Below, in pieces: positions 7,445 through 18,347 of a stretch of DNA of 64,000 nt. Positions within the stretch are counted from its first letter, which is position 1; each line of letters starts with the position of its first letter. The notes below the pieces were generated by a model, which was given only the letters and a program-made list of their open reading frames with translations, was not told the origin of the DNA and did no database searches. A program made the translations under genes and the position numbers. Source of the DNA: Nonomuraea deserti (GTDB lineage: Bacteria > Actinomycetota > Actinomycetes > Streptosporangiales > Streptosporangiaceae); NCBI RefSeq assembly GCF_004348685.1, contig NZ_SMKO01000011.1, positions 54,581-118,580 on the forward strand, read 5' to 3'.

Positions 7445-9220
7445 TCAGCGCTCGTAGCGACCGGAGTTGCTGCGGTAGCCGCCGCCCTTGCCGCGCTCAC
7501 CCGAGCGGTAGCCGTCACGCGGCCCGCGCTCGTCCGGGCGCCCGCCGCCCGAGCGGTAGCCGTCACGCGGCCCGCGCTCGTCGGAGCGGTAGCCGCGTTC
7601 GCGGTCGGCCGAGAACGGGCGGCCGCGGTCGGAGGCGTAGCGCGGCCCGCGGTCGTCGGAGCGGAACCCGCCCCGCTGGCCGCGGTCGTCCTGGCGGAAG
7701 GGGCGGTCGTCGGAGCGGTAGCCGCCGCGCGGCCTGCCGTCACGGGGCTCCTGGCCGCGGCCGAAGGGACGCTCGCCCTCGGCGTGCCGGCGCGGACGCC
7801 GGTCACCGTCGAACTCCCTGCGGGGGCGATCGTCACCCGACGCGAACGGCCGCTCGCCGCCCTCGTCGTGGCGGCGCGGACGCCGGTCACCGTCGAAGTC
7901 GCGGCGCGGGCGGCGGCCGCGGCGCTCGGAGCCGTTGTGGCCGCCGTCGCGGCGGGGCCGCAGCGGCTTGCGCACGTCGGGCTCCCAGACGGGGACGGCC
8001 TCACCGCTCGGCGTGCGGGCCCCGGCGACCTCGGCGAGCCTGGGGTGGCTCGGCGTGACCTTCAGGCGGAACGGGTGGATGCCGGCGCGCCGGGTGAGCG
8101 CGTCGGTCGAGCGCCGCTCGTTGGGCAGCACCAGCGTGACCACGGTGCCCTTCTCGCCGGCGCGGGCCGTACGGCCGCCCCGGTGCAGGTAGCTCTTGTG
8201 GTCCTGCGGCGGGTCGACGTGCAGCACGAGGCTGATGTTGTCGACGTGGATGCCCCGCGCCGCGACGTCGGTGCAGACGAGCACGCCGATGGAGCCCTCG
8301 CGGAACTCGGCGAGGATGCGGGTGCGCTGGTTCTGGCGCTTGCCGCCGTGCAGGCCGCCCGCCTTGACGCCGACCCTGGCCAGCTGCTTGCAGAGCCGGT
8401 CGACGCCGTGCTGGGTGCGGACGAAGATGATCGTACGGCCCTCGCGATTGGCGATCGCGGCCGTGACGTCGAACTTGTCGTCGCGCGTGACCTGCATCAC
8501 GTGGTGCTCCATGGTGTCGACCGGAGAGGTCGCGGGTGCCACGGAGTGGGTGATCGGGTCCTTCAGGAAGCGCCGCACGAGTTTGTCGACGTCGCCGTCG
8601 AGCGTGGCGGAGAACAGCAGCCGCTGCCCGTCGGCCGGCGTCTGCGCGAGCAGCTCGGTCACGACGGGGAAGAAGCCGAGGTCGCACATGTGGTCGGCCT
8701 CGTCGAGGACGCTGACCTCGACCTCGGACAGGGAGCACTCACCCTGCCTGATCAGGTCGCCCAGGCGGCCGGGGGTGGCGATGACGACGTCGACGCCGCG
8801 CCGCAGCGCCTCGATCTGCTTGCCCATGGACATGCCGCCGACGATGACCTTCATCCGCAGCCCGAGGCCGCGGCCGAGAGGTTCGAGGGCGTCGTGCACC
8901 TGGAGCGCGAGCTCGCGGGTCGGCACGAGGATCATGGCCTTGGGCCGGCCGGGGGCGGGCCGCACGCCCGCGATGCGGGCCATGGTGGGCAGGCCGAAGG
9001 CGAGCGTCTTGCCGGAGCCGGTCTGGCCCCGGCCGAGCACGTCGTGGCCGGCGAGCACGTCGGGGATCGTCGCGCTCTGGATGGGGAAGGGGCTGTCGAA
9101 GCCCAGCTTGGCCAGCCCGTTGACGAGCGGCTTCGGCAGGCCGAGGAGCTCGAACTCGGAGGGGCCTGGCTCGGGAGCGGTCTCGTCGAGCTCGGGCATG
9201 ACAGCGTCAAGCATGGTCAC
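7445..9220 (-). CDS. DEAD-box ATP-dependent RNA helicase with RGG-like tail
   Basis: This 591-residue helicase unwinds RNA, probably in ribosome assembly, RNA decay or cold adaptation. Motifs appear in order: Q motif FPIQSATIP, Walker A GQTGSGKT, PTRELA, TPGR, DEAD within DEADHM, SAT, ARGI, and HRGGRTARAG as motif VI. Residues from about 400 form a charged low-complexity tail of RRPRRDFDGDR-type and GYRSDERGPRDGYRS-type repeats, similar to RNA-binding RGG boxes. The start may be GTG 9220 or ATG 9214; AAAGG lies 10 nt before the GTG. The 299-nt upstream gap could hold a long leader. Confidence 0.92.
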   Translation of the reverse strand: MTMLDAVMPELDETAPEPGPSEFELLGLPKPLVNGLAKLGFDSPFPIQSATIPDVLAGHDVLGRGQTGSGKTLAFGLPTMARIAGVRPAPGRPKAMILVPTRELALQVHDALEPLGRGLGLRMKVIVGGMSMGKQIEALRRGVDVVIATPGRLGDLIRQGECSLSEVEVSVLDEADHMCDLGFFPVVTELLAQTPADGQRLLFSATLDGDVDKLVRRFLKDPITHSVAPATSPVDTMEHHVMQVTRDDKFDVTAAIANREGRTIIFVRTQHGVDRLCKQLARVGVKAGGLHGGKRQNQRTRILAEFREGSIGVLVCTDVAARGIHVDNISLVLHVDPPQDHKSYLHRGGRTARAGEKGTVVTLVLPNERRSTDALTRRAGIHPFRLKVTPSHPRLAEVAGARTPSGEAVPVWEPDVRKPLRPRRDGGHNGSERRGRRPRRDFDGDRRPRRHDEGGERPFASGDDRPRREFDGDRRPRRHAEGERPFGRGQEPRDGRPRGGYRSDDRPFRQDDRGQRGGFRSDDRGPRYASDRGRPFSADRERGYRSDERGPRDGYRSGGGRPDERGPRDGYRSGERGKGGGYRSNSGRYER

Positions 9221-9519
9221 GAAAGTCGTGCCTTTCCGTCGAAGTGGCGCGTCACTTCTGCGAAAGGACGAGCCGGGACGTACGGCGCTGGCCGTACACG
9301 TTCAAGGGCACCCGCCGTCGGGGCGGGTCGAGAATGAGGGGGACACACCGGGGCACCGGCCGCAGGCGGCGCTAGACGCGCAATGAGGCGTCGGGTGCGT
9401 TTGGTGCCAACGCCGGGATGTTATCGGATATTCCCCGGATGGGTCCGGACCTTCCAAAACCCGCTCTGGCACACACCGAAACGGCCGACGCTTTACGCCA
9501 GCCGTTACAGCAGAAAAGA
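9221..9519. other. Gap upstream of the helicase gene
   Basis: This 299-bp region is downstream of the SUF operon and upstream of the helicase. It probably holds the helicase promoter and leader, which in cold-shock helicases can be long. I see no confident promoter or RNA structure beyond a 10-nt palindrome, ggtccggacc, near 9438. Confidence 0.5.
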
Positions 9520-9879
9520 TCAGACGTTAAAGCCTAGCATACGCAGTTGCTCACGACCTTCGTCGGTGATCTTGTCAGGCCCCCATGGCGGCAACCAGAC
9601 CCAGTTGATCTTGACATCGGAGACCATGCCGTCCAGCGCGGAGTGGGCCTGGTCCTCGATGACGTCGGTCAGGGGGCAGGCCGCGCTGGTCAGCGTCATG
9701 TCGATGGTCGCCACCGGCTGCCCGCCGTCGGACGGATCGAGATTGAGCCCGTAGACGAGGCCCAGATCGACCACGTTGATGCCGAGCTCGGGGTCGACGA
9801 CGTCCTTGAGCGCCTCCATGACCTCGTCGACGCTCGTGTCACCGTCGAAGCCGGTCGGGGTCTCCACTGGCTTGCTCAT
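9520..9879 (-). CDS. SufT-like metal-sulfur cluster assembly factor (MIP18/DUF59)
   Basis: This 119-residue protein of the MIP18/DUF59 (PaaD-like) family helps mature or load iron-sulfur clusters. The family motif DVVDPELGINVVDLGLVYG is at residues 26-44 and the conserved Cys-containing segment TSAACPLTD near residue 70. ATG 9879 has an AGGAGGTGTC ribosome site directly upstream. It is the last gene of the SUF operon, 61 nt after sufU, where actinobacteria commonly place this factor. Confidence 0.9.
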   Translation of the reverse strand: MSKPVETPTGFDGDTSVDEVMEALKDVVDPELGINVVDLGLVYGLNLDPSDGGQPVATIDMTLTSAACPLTDVIEDQAHSALDGMVSDVKINWVWLPPWGPDKITDEGREQLRMLGFNV

Positions 9880-9940
9880 GACACCTCCTCCGCCGGCGTG
9901 AGTGCACCGCCGTGTCGCATCATGCCTTCGAATCGCTCAC

Positions 9941-10381
9941 TCACGTGGCAGCGCTCCTCACTACAGCGTCTTTGTAGGCCATCCAGGAAAGCAACGCACA
10001 TTTCACCCGGGCCGGGAATTTGGCGACACCCGCGAACGCGACCGCGTCGCCGAGCACCTCCTCGTCGGCCTCCACCTTGCCCCTGCCCTGCATGAGCCGG
10101 GTGAACTCGTCGACCACGGAGAGCGTCTCCTCGACCGTCGAGCCGGTGGCCAGCTCGTGCAGCACTGACGCGGCCGCCTGGCTGATCGAACAGCCCTGGC
10201 CGTCGTAGGAGACATCGAGGATCTTGCCGGCGTCGCCCACCTTGACCCTGAGCGTGATCTCGTCGCCGCACGTCGGGTTCACGTGGTGAACCTCGGCGTC
10301 GTACGGCTCGCGCAGCCCCCGCCCCTGCGGGTGCTTGTAGTGTTCCAGGATCAGCTCCTGGTACATCGACTCGCCGATCAT
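9941..10381 (-). CDS. sufU: SUF system sulfur relay protein
   Basis: SufU accepts persulfide sulfur from SufS in a zinc-dependent manner and feeds the SufBCD scaffold. The 146-residue protein has the zinc ligands: Cys and Asp in PTCGDE, Cys in GQGCSIS, and Cys in VKCALLSWMAYKDAV. ATG 10381 is two nt after the sufS stop; the internal ATG 10366 (MYQELILEHYKHP) matches the usual family N-terminus and may be the true start. Cotranscription with sufS fits their direct interaction. Confidence 0.94.
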   Translation of the reverse strand: MIGESMYQELILEHYKHPQGRGLREPYDAEVHHVNPTCGDEITLRVKVGDAGKILDVSYDGQGCSISQAAASVLHELATGSTVEETLSVVDEFTRLMQGRGKVEADEEVLGDAVAFAGVAKFPARVKCALLSWMAYKDAVVRSAAT

Positions 10382-10383
10382 GG

Positions 10384-11636
10384 CTATGCGAACACCTTCT
10401 GAACGTGATGGAGGCCACGCACCAGGGCGTCGATCTCGCCCGTGGTGTTGTACAGATAGAACGACGCCCGCGTGGTCGCCGGTATTCCGAAGCGCAGGTG
10501 CAGGGGGCGCGCGCAGTGGTGCCCCACGCGTACGGCGACGCCGAACTGGTCGTCGAGAATCTGCCCCACGTCGTGCGGGTGGATGCCCTCCAGCGTGAAC
10601 GACAGCGTGCCGCCGCGCTCCTCTAGCGTGTCAGGACCGATGAGGCGCAGGCCGGGCACCTCGCGCAGGGCGTCGAGCGCGTAGGCCGTCAGCGTGCGCT
10701 CGTGGGCCTCCACGGCCTCCATGCCGACGCCGGTGAGGTAGTCGACGGCCGCGCCGAGCCCGATGGCCTCGACGATCGGCGGCGTGCCCGCCTCGAACTT
10801 GTGCGGGATGGGCGCGTACGTCGAGCGGTCCATCCAGACCGCCTCGATCATCTCGCCGCCGCCCAGGAACGGCGGCATCGCCTCGAGCACCTCGGCCCTG
10901 CCCCACAGCACGCCGATGCCCGAGGGGCCGACCATCTTGTGACCGGTGAAGGCCACGAGGTCGGCGCCGAGCCCGGCCACGTCCACCGGGTGGTGCGGCA
11001 CGGACTGGGAGGCGTCGAGCAGGACGAGCGCGCCCACCTCGTGGGCCCGCGCGGCCACGGCGGCGACCGGGTTGACGGTGCCGAGCACGTTGGACTGGTG
11101 GGCGATCGAGACGATCTTCGTCCGCTCGGTGATGAGGCCGGGGTCGTAGTCGAGCCGCCCGTCGCCGGTGACCCCGAACCACTTCAGCGTCGCACCGGTG
11201 CGCTGCACGAGCAGCTGCCACGGCACGATGTTGGAGTGGTGTTCCATCTCGGAGATGACGATCTCGTCGCCGGGGCCGAGCGTGAACCGTGGATCGGTGG
11301 AGGCGGGGTTGCCGAAGGAGTAGGCGACCAGGTTGAGCGCCTCTGAGGCGTTCTTGGTGAAGACCACCTCGTCACGCGAGGGCGCCCCGATGAAGCCCGC
11401 GACCTTGTCACGGGCGTTCTCGTAGGCGTCGGTCGACTCCGCGCCCAGCACGTGCATCGCCCGGCCGACGTTGCTGTAGTGGAGCGCGAAGTGGTCGCGC
11501 ATGGTCTCGATGACCTGGTTGGGCTTCTGCGAGGAGTTGCCCGAGTCGAGGTAGACGAGCGGTCGCCCGTCGGGCAGCTCGCGGGAGAAGACCGGGAAGT
11601 CCTTCCTGATCTTCTCCACGTCAAAGCCGTCGTATG

Positions 11637-11640
<4 letters not shown>
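10384..11640 (-). CDS. sufS: Cysteine desulfurase
   Basis: SufS is a PLP enzyme that turns cysteine into alanine and places the sulfur on its own cysteine for cluster assembly. The 418-residue protein shows the PLP lysine in FTGHKMVGPSGIGVLWG, the active cysteine in VRVGHHCARPLHLRFG, and RASFYLYNT near the C-terminus. Its ATG overlaps the sufC stop by 4 nt (ATGA). Confidence 0.96.
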
Positions 11641-12383
<743 letters not shown>

Positions 12384-12388
12384 GTCTT

Positions 12389-12709
12389 CTATGACTCCTT
12401 CGAGAGCGAGACGAGGACGTCATCGCCGTCGATCTTGACTGTGTATACGTTCACGGGCCGGGTCGCGGGCGGCCCCGTGGGCTTGCCCGTACGGACGTCG
12501 AAGCACGAGCCGTGCAGCCAGCACTCCAGCGTGCCGTCGTAGACCTCGCCCTCGCTGAGCTTCACCTCCGCGTGGGAGCAGACGTCGTGCAGGGCGAAGA
12601 CCTCGCCGCCCTTGCGCACGAGCGCGACGGGCGTCTCCTCCACCTCGACGCCGATCACTCCCCCGTCGGGGATGTCGTCGAGCGTGCACACCTTCTCGAA
12701 TGCGGTCAT
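12389..12709 (-). CDS. Rieske-type ferredoxin of the SUF operon
   Basis: This 106-residue soluble protein is related to ferredoxin components of non-heme iron dioxygenases. The [2Fe-2S] ligands are in DVCSHAEVKL (CxH) and CWLHGSC (CxxH). It has no signal peptide. Its ATG overlaps the sufD stop (ATGA) and it sits 5 nt before sufC, the conserved actinobacterial position. The role may be electron supply to, or a client of, SUF assembly; this is inferred from position only. Confidence 0.9.
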   Translation of the reverse strand: MTAFEKVCTLDDIPDGGVIGVEVEETPVALVRKGGEVFALHDVCSHAEVKLSEGEVYDGTLECWLHGSCFDVRTGKPTGPPATRPVNVYTVKIDGDDVLVSLSKES

Positions 12710-13830
12710 CGGGCCAGCTCCGCCTCCAGCGCGCTGATCACGCGCTCGCGGATCTCCTCGACCTGGATCTTCTCGATGAGCTGGCCGAGGAAGCCCCTGA
12801 TGACCAGGCGGCGAGCCTCGTCGTAGGGGATGCCGCGGGCCTGGAGGTAGAAGATGTGCTCGTCGTCGAGGCGGCCGGACGCGGAGGCGTGCCCCGCTCC
12901 CGCGACCTCGCCGGTGAGGATCTCCAGGTTGGGCACCGAGTCGGCGCGGGCGCCGTCGGTGAGGATGAGGTTGCGGTTGAGCTCGTAGGTGTCGGTGCCC
13001 TCGGCCTCGACCCTGATGATCACATCGCCGATCCAGACGGCGTGCGCCTCCTCGCCCTGCAGGGCGCCGCGGTAGTCGACGTTGCTCTTGCAGTTGGGCT
13101 GCGAGTGGTCGACGAGAAGGCGGTGCTCCAGGTGCTGGCCGGCGTCGACGAAGTAGACGCCGGCCAGGTCGGCGTCGCCGCCGGCGGCGGTGTAGGACAC
13201 GCTGGGCGACAGGCGTACGAGGTCGCCGCCGAGCGTCACCACGAAGCTGCGGAAGGTCGCGTCCTTGGCGAGCTGGGCGTGGTGGTGGGAGACGTGGACC
13301 GCGTCGTCCTCCCAGTCCTGGAGGCTGACGACCTTGAGCGTGGCGCCGTCGCCGACGACGAACTCGACGTTGTCGGCGTAGACCGCGTGCCCCTGGTGCT
13401 CGATGATCACCACGGCCTCGGCGAGCGGCTCGACCTTGACCACGATGTGGCCGTAGGTGACGCCGTCGAGGCCGCCGCCGCGCACCTCGACGCGGATCGG
13501 CTCGTCCGGCGTGGCCTCCTTGGGCACGGTCACGACCAGCGCCTTCTCGAAGGCGGTGTACGCCTGCGCGCTGACCCGGTCGGCCGGCACGTAGGCCTGG
13601 CCGATGCGGGGGTCGCCGCGCCCCACCCACTCGGCGGTGACGCCGGCCGGGGTGGAGACCTGGGTGAGCGCCTGGCCGGTGATCTCGGCCTTGCCGTTGT
13701 GCAGCCCCTTCAGGCGCGAGAGCGGCGTGAACCGCCACGCCTCCTCGCGCCCGGTCGGGACGGCGAAGTCGGCCAGGTCGTAGGACGCCTTCTCGTGCAG
13801 GGTCGACAAGGGCTTCTCGTTCAGGCCCAT
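12706..13830 (-). CDS. sufD: Fe-S cluster assembly protein SufD
   Basis: SufD is the non-catalytic scaffold partner of SufB and SufC. The 374-residue protein has the core beta-helix and the conserved C-terminal segment RGIPYDEARRLVIRGFLGQ. The start ATG 13830 shares one base with the sufB stop (TGATG), and its own stop overlaps the Rieske gene, so translation is coupled on both sides. Confidence 0.95.
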   Translation of the reverse strand: MGLNEKPLSTLHEKASYDLADFAVPTGREEAWRFTPLSRLKGLHNGKAEITGQALTQVSTPAGVTAEWVGRGDPRIGQAYVPADRVSAQAYTAFEKALVVTVPKEATPDEPIRVEVRGGGLDGVTYGHIVVKVEPLAEAVVIIEHQGHAVYADNVEFVVGDGATLKVVSLQDWEDDAVHVSHHHAQLAKDATFRSFVVTLGGDLVRLSPSVSYTAAGGDADLAGVYFVDAGQHLEHRLLVDHSQPNCKSNVDYRGALQGEEAHAVWIGDVIIRVEAEGTDTYELNRNLILTDGARADSVPNLEILTGEVAGAGHASASGRLDDEHIFYLQARGIPYDEARRLVIRGFLGQLIEKIQVEEIRERVISALEAELAR

Positions 13831-15242
13831 CAGCCGACGGCTCCTTCCATCTGCAGCTCGATCAGCCGGTTGAGCTCGAGGGCGTATTCCATGGGCAGCT
13901 CGCGCGCGATCGGCTCCACGAAGCCGCGCACGATCATGGCCATCGCCTCGTCCTCGTCGAGCCCGCGGCTCATGAGGTAGAACAGCTGGTCCTCGCTGAC
14001 CTTGGACACCGTGGCCTCGTGCCCCATCGAGACGTCGTCCTCGCGGACGTCGACGTAGGGGTAGGTGTCGGAGCGGCTGATCTGGTCGACGAGCAGCGCG
14101 TCGCACTTGACGGTGCTGGCGCTGCCGTGGGCGCCCTCCTCGATCTGCACGAGACCGCGGTAGGAGGTGCGGCCGCCGCCGCGCGCCACCGACTTGGAGA
14201 TGACGCTGGAGCTGGTGTGGGGCGCCAGGTGCACCATCTTGGAGCCGGCGTCCTGGTGCTGGCCCTCGCCGGCGAACGCGACGCTCAGCGTCTCGCCCTT
14301 GGCGTGCTCGCCCATGAGGTAGACGGCCGGGTATTTCATCGTGACCTTGGAGCCGATGTTGCCGTCGATCCACTCCATGGTCGCGCCTTCGTACGCCACG
14401 GCGCGCTTGGTGACCAGGTTGTAGACGTTGTTGGACCAGTTTTGGATGGTCGTGTAACGACAGCGGGCGTTCTTCTTCACGATGATCTCGACGACCGCGC
14501 TGTGCAGCGAGTCGGAGGAGTAGATCGGCGCGGTGCAGCCCTCGACGTAGTGGACGTAGCTGTTCTCGTCGACGATGATCAGGGTCCGCTCGAACTGGCC
14601 CATGTTCTCGGTGTTGATCCGGAAATAGGCCTGCAGCGGGATCTCGACCTCGACGTTGGGCGGCACGTAGATGAACGAGCCGCCCGACCACACCGAGGTG
14701 TTGAGCGCGGCGAACTTGTTGTCGCCCACCGGGATGACCGAGCCGAAGTATTCCTTGAAGAGCTCCTCGTGCTCCTTCAGGCCCGTGTCGGTGTCGACGA
14801 AGACGACGCCCTTCTCCTCGAGGTCCTCACGGATCTTGTGGTAGACGACCTCGGACTCGTACTGGGCGGCGACGCCGGCGATGAGGCGCTGCTTCTCCGC
14901 CTCGGGGATGCCGAGCTTGTCGTAGGTGTTCTTGATGTCGGCGGGCAGCTCGTCCCAGGAAGCGGCCTGCTTCTCGGTCGAGCGCACGAAGTATTTGATG
15001 TTGTCGAAGTCGATGTCCGTGAGGTCGGAGCCCCAGGTCGGCAGCGGCTTCTTGTCGAACAGGCGGAGGCCCTTCAGGCGAAGGTCGAGCATCCACTCCG
15101 GCTCGTTCTTGAGCCCGGAGATGTTGCGGACGACCTCCTCGGACAGGCCGCGCTTGGCCGCCGCACCCGCGGCATCCGGGTCGGCCCAGCCGAACTTGTA
15201 ATTTCCGAGGCCTTCCAGCTCCGGGCGGTCGGTGACACTCAC
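13830..15242 (-). CDS. sufB: Fe-S cluster assembly protein SufB
   Basis: SufB is the scaffold on which the nascent cluster is built, in complex with SufC and SufD. The 470-residue protein carries typical segments such as [20 protein letters not shown] and [23 protein letters not shown] 15242 overlaps the sufR stop (GTGA) and places GGAAG immediately before the start, so initiation may rely on coupling to sufR. Confidence 0.95.
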   Translation of the reverse strand: MSVTDRPELEGLGNYKFGWADPDAAGAAAKRGLSEEVVRNISGLKNEPEWMLDLRLKGLRLFDKKPLPTWGSDLTDIDFDNIKYFVRSTEKQAASWDELPADIKNTYDKLGIPEAEKQRLIAGVAAQYESEVVYHKIREDLEEKGVVFVDTDTGLKEHEELFKEYFGSVIPVGDNKFAALNTSVWSGGSFIYVPPNVEVEIPLQAYFRINTENMGQFERTLIIVDENSYVHYVEGCTAPIYSSDSLHSAVVEIIVKKNARCRYTTIQNWSNNVYNLVTKRAVAYEGATMEWIDGNIGSKVTMKYPAVYLMGEHAKGETLSVAFAGEGQHQDAGSKMVHLAPHTSSSVISKSVARGGGRTSYRGLVQIEEGAHGSASTVKCDALLVDQISRSDTYPYVDVREDDVSMGHEATVSKVSEDQLFYLMSRGLDEDEAMAMIVRGFVEPIARELPMEYALELNRLIELQMEGAVG

Positions 15243-15937
15243 CTTCCGGTCTCCTTGCTCTTGTCTCTATGTGCGGATTCGCCCAGCGTCTGCGGGCTCA
15301 CGTGTGTCGTGCAGACCCCGTCGCCGTGGGCGATCGTGGCCAGGCGCTGCACCGGGACGCCGAGCAGCTGCGCGAACGCCTCCGTCTCGGCCTCACACAG
15401 CTGCGGGAACTCCGCCGCCGCGTGTGCCACCGGGCAGTGATGCTGGCAGAGCTGGTCGCCCCCCGACTTGGCCTTGCTGGCCGAGGCGGCGTACCCCTCC
15501 GCCGACAGCGCCTGCGCCAGCACCTGCACGCGCTGGTCCGCCGGCACCGTCCGCATGGCCGGCTCCAGCCGCCTCAGCAGGCTCGAGACCTGCGAGCGGG
15601 CGAAGTCGGTCACCGCTTCCTGTCCCATGCGCTCGGCCAGGAAACGCAGCGCGCTCCCGGCCAGGTCGTCATAGGCGTGCTCGAAAGCACTGCGCCCCGC
15701 GTCGGTGATGGCGAACAGCTTGGCGGGCCGCCCGCGACCGCGCTGTCCGCGCGGGCGCGCCATGCGAGGCTCGATCATCCCGTCGGCCAGCAGCGCGTCG
15801 AGATGCCTGCGGACGGCGGCGGGCGTGAGCCCGAGCCGCTCGCCGAGCGCCCCGGCCGTGACGGGACCATGCTCCAGAATCAGCCTGGCGACACGGGCGC
15901 GGGTGCCGCGCTCGTTGCCTGGCTCGCTCAGGTGCAT
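15239..15937 (-). CDS. sufR: SufR-type Fe-S sensing repressor
   Basis: This 232-residue regulator has an N-terminal winged helix ([20 protein letters not shown]) and a C-terminal cluster-binding region, [18 protein letters not shown]. The cysteines match SufR, which binds an Fe-S cluster and represses the suf operon when clusters are sufficient. ATG 15937 is preferred; a GTG three codons upstream and a longer open frame to 16009 exist. It leads the operon, so autoregulation is expected. A possible iron box lies 81-99 bp upstream. Confidence 0.92.
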   Translation of the reverse strand: MHLSEPGNERGTRARVARLILEHGPVTAGALGERLGLTPAAVRRHLDALLADGMIEPRMARPRGQRGRGRPAKLFAITDAGRSAFEHAYDDLAGSALRFLAERMGQEAVTDFARSQVSSLLRRLEPAMRTVPADQRVQVLAQALSAEGYAASASKAKSGGDQLCQHHCPVAHAAAEFPQLCEAETEAFAQLLGVPVQRLATIAHGDGVCTTHVSPQTLGESAHRDKSKETGR

Positions 15938-16017
15938 GTTTTTCACAACATCAGTGTGCCGTAATTCCTTCCCGCTGCACAAACGGATCCGGGAACAGGG
16001 TGAATGCAATTTCTCAC

Positions 16018-16036
16018 GCAGGGTAGGCTTACCTAA
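16018..16036 (-). promoter_or_regulatory. Candidate iron box (DtxR/IdeR/DmdR type) upstream of sufR
   Basis: The 19-mer gcagggtaggcttacctaa matches 15 of 19 positions of the Streptomyces DmdR1 iron box as I recall it (ttaggttaggctcacctaa). It covers the stop codon of the upstream efflux gene and lies 81 bp before sufR. A DtxR-family iron repressor could thus control the SUF operon alongside SufR. No site-specific evidence exists beyond this match. Confidence 0.5.
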
Positions 16037-17255
16037 CTTGCGGACGACCCAGGGCGGCGAAGATCAGGGCCGAGCCGAGGATGAGCCCCAGCATGACACA
16101 GGCCATGGGCACGGCACTGGCGGATCCCACCAGCCCGACCAGCGGGGCCGCGACCGCGCCGAGCGCGAACTGGAGCACGCCGAGCAGCGCCGAGGCGCTG
16201 CCCGCCACCTGAGCGGGCTGCGAGGCCAGCGCCAGCGCGCCGGTGCCCGGCAACACCAGGCCCTGGCCGAGCATGATGACGAACAACCCGCCGACGATGT
16301 ACCACAGGCCGAGCCCCGCGAGCGCGGCCGACAGCAGCAACGTGGCTCCGGTCAGGCCGATGGCCAGCCCGACGAGCACCAGCCGGGCCGGCGCCACCCG
16401 CCCCGACAGCCGGCCGCCCAGCTGGGCCATGACGGTGAGGGCGAGCGCGTTGAGCCCGAAGATGAGGGAGTACTGCTGGGGCGTGGCGCCGTACACCTCC
16501 TGGAGGACGAACGGCGAGCCGGAGATGTAGCTGAACATCGCCCCGAACGCGAGCCCGGCCGTCAGGGCGGAGCCCATGAACGGGCGGTCACGCAGCAGCC
16601 GCCAGAACGTGCGCACGGTGTGCTTGAGCCCGCCGCTCTCGCGCTCGGCCGCGGGCAGCGTCTCGCGCACGCCCGCCAGCATGGCCAGCAGCAGCACCAG
16701 GCCGATGAGGCTGAGCACCACGAACACGCCCCGCCACGAGGTGAACGCCAGCAGCTGGGCGCCCGCGATCGGCGCCAGGATGGGGGCCAGGCCGCTCACC
16801 AGCATGAGCGTGGCGAAGATGCGGGCGATGGCGGCGCCGTCGTACAGGTCGCGCACGACCGCCCGCACGATGACCAGCGCCGCGCCGCCCAGCATGCCCT
16901 GCAGCAGCCGGAACGCGATGAGCATGGGCACCGACGGCGCGAACGCGCACAACAGGGAGGCCGCCATGAACCCGGCCACGCCCACCATCAGCGGCACCCT
17001 CCTGCCGCGCACGTCGCTGACCGGCCCGGCGATCACCTGGCCGACGGAGACGCCGATGAGGCAGGCGGTGAGGGTGAGCTGCACCTGCGCGGGGGCGCTG
17101 AGCATCTCGGAGGTGATGGCGGGCAGCGCGGGCAGGTACATGTCGATGGAGAGCGGCCCGATCGCCGACAGCGCCCCGAGGATCACCAGCAGCAGCCCGC
17201 GGCGGCTCCTTCGCTCATGAACGACGACGGCGGACGTGGCCTCTGCCACGGACAT
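16029..17255 (-). CDS. Bcr/CflA-type MFS drug exporter
   Basis: This 408-residue twelve-helix proton-driven exporter belongs to the DHA1 group. The helix 1 sequence IDMYLPALPAI and the loop motif GPVSDVRGRRVPL are typical of Bcr/CflA. The start ATG 17255 follows a GAGGG-like site. It is divergent from the ABC exporter and upstream of the SUF operon on the same strand, but the 91-bp gap and iron box suggest separate transcription. The substrate is unknown. Confidence 0.88.
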   Translation of the reverse strand: MSVAEATSAVVVHERRSRRGLLLVILGALSAIGPLSIDMYLPALPAITSEMLSAPAQVQLTLTACLIGVSVGQVIAGPVSDVRGRRVPLMVGVAGFMAASLLCAFAPSVPMLIAFRLLQGMLGGAALVIVRAVVRDLYDGAAIARIFATLMLVSGLAPILAPIAGAQLLAFTSWRGVFVVLSLIGLVLLLAMLAGVRETLPAAERESGGLKHTVRTFWRLLRDRPFMGSALTAGLAFGAMFSYISGSPFVLQEVYGATPQQYSLIFGLNALALTVMAQLGGRLSGRVAPARLVLVGLAIGLTGATLLLSAALAGLGLWYIVGGLFVIMLGQGLVLPGTGALALASQPAQVAGSASALLGVLQFALGAVAAPLVGLVGSASAVPMACVMLGLILGSALIFAALGRPQVR

Positions 17256-17438
17256 GGATGCCCCTCTCCCTCGCGGACCGGTGGCCCACGAGGGCCGAAG
17301 GATCAAACCAGGACCGGCTTCTCCTAATTCCCGGTCATCAGATATTTCTTGGGAATTCCATGACCCGCACGAGGAACACCGCATCGGCCGTGCTCACCTG
17401 CGGCCGGGACCGCCCACCGCAGTCCCTAAACTCATGGC

Positions 17439-18347
17439 ATGGACTCCCCAGCCGTCGAGATCATCGACCTGGTCAAACGTTACGGCGGCACCACCGCCGT
17501 CGACGGCCTCACGCTCCGCGCCGAACGCGGGGCGGTCACCGCGGTCCTCGGCCCCAACGGCGCGGGCAAGACGTCCACGGTGGAGATCTGCGAGGGGTTC
17601 CGCGTGGCCGACGCGGGCACGGTCAGAGTGCTCGGCCTGGCGCCCGCGCTGCCCGAGCTGCGGCCGAGGGTGGGAGTCATGCTGCAGGCGGGCGGCGTGC
17701 CGCCGGCGATGCGCTGCGCCGAGTGGCTGCGCCTGGTCTCCCGCTTCTACGCCCGGCCCCTCGACGCTGACGCGCTGCTCGCCCGGCTGGGGCTGACGGA
17801 GCACGTACGCACCCCCTACCGGAGGTTGTCGGGCGGGCAGCAGCAGCGCCTGTCGCTGGCCGCGGCCGTCGTCGGGCGGCCGGAGCTGGTGTTCCTCGAC
17901 GAGCCGACGGCCGGGCTCGACCCGCAGGCCAGGCACGCCTGCTGGGACCTGGTGGGCGAGCTGCGCGGCGCGGGCGTGTCCGTGGTGCTGACCACCCACC
18001 ACATGGACGAGGCCGAGCGGCTGGCCGACCACGTGGCGATCATCGACAGGGGGCGGGTGGTGGCCGAGGGCAGCCCCGCCTCGCTCACGGGCGCGGAGCG
18101 CCAGCTGCGGTTCAGGGCGCGGCCGGGGCTGGCGCTGGAAGAGCTGCTCAACGCGCTGCCCGCGGGCAGCGCGGCCAAGGAGTCACCCGCCGGGCACTAC
18201 ATCATCGAGGGCCTGGTCGGGCCCGAGCTGCTGGGCACGGTGACGGCCTGGTGCGCCTCCGAGGGCGTCACGGCCGACGACCTGCGCATCGAGCGCCGCA
18301 CCCTCGAAGACGTGTTCCTGGAGCTGACCGGCAGGGAACTGCGATGA
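17439..18347 (+). CDS. ABC exporter ATP-binding protein
   Basis: This 302-residue ATPase resembles the DrrA/CcmA group that drives small-molecule or drug export. It shows Walker A GPNGAGKTS, signature LSGGQQQRLSLA, Walker B ELVFLDEPTAGLDPQ, and the switch histidine in TTHHMDEAE. The C-terminal extension ends in RRTLEDVFLELTGREL, typical of the group. Its stop overlaps the permease start (ATGA). The pair lies next to the SUF operon in many actinomycetes, without known function there. Confidence 0.92.
   Translation: MDSPAVEIIDLVKRYGGTTAVDGLTLRAERGAVTAVLGPNGAGKTSTVEICEGFRVADAGTVRVLGLAPALPELRPRVGVMLQAGGVPPAMRCAEWLRLVSRFYARPLDADALLARLGLTEHVRTPYRRLSGGQQQRLSLAAAVVGRPELVFLDEPTAGLDPQARHACWDLVGELRGAGVSVVLTTHHMDEAERLADHVAIIDRGRVVAEGSPASLTGAERQLRFRARPGLALEELLNALPAGSAAKESPAGHYIIEGLVGPELLGTVTAWCASEGVTADDLRIERRTLEDVFLELTGRELR

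Noticed and set aside
12389..12709. Rieske gene inside the SUF operon as a novel insertion
   Set aside because: This arrangement is, to my knowledge, common in actinobacterial SUF operons.
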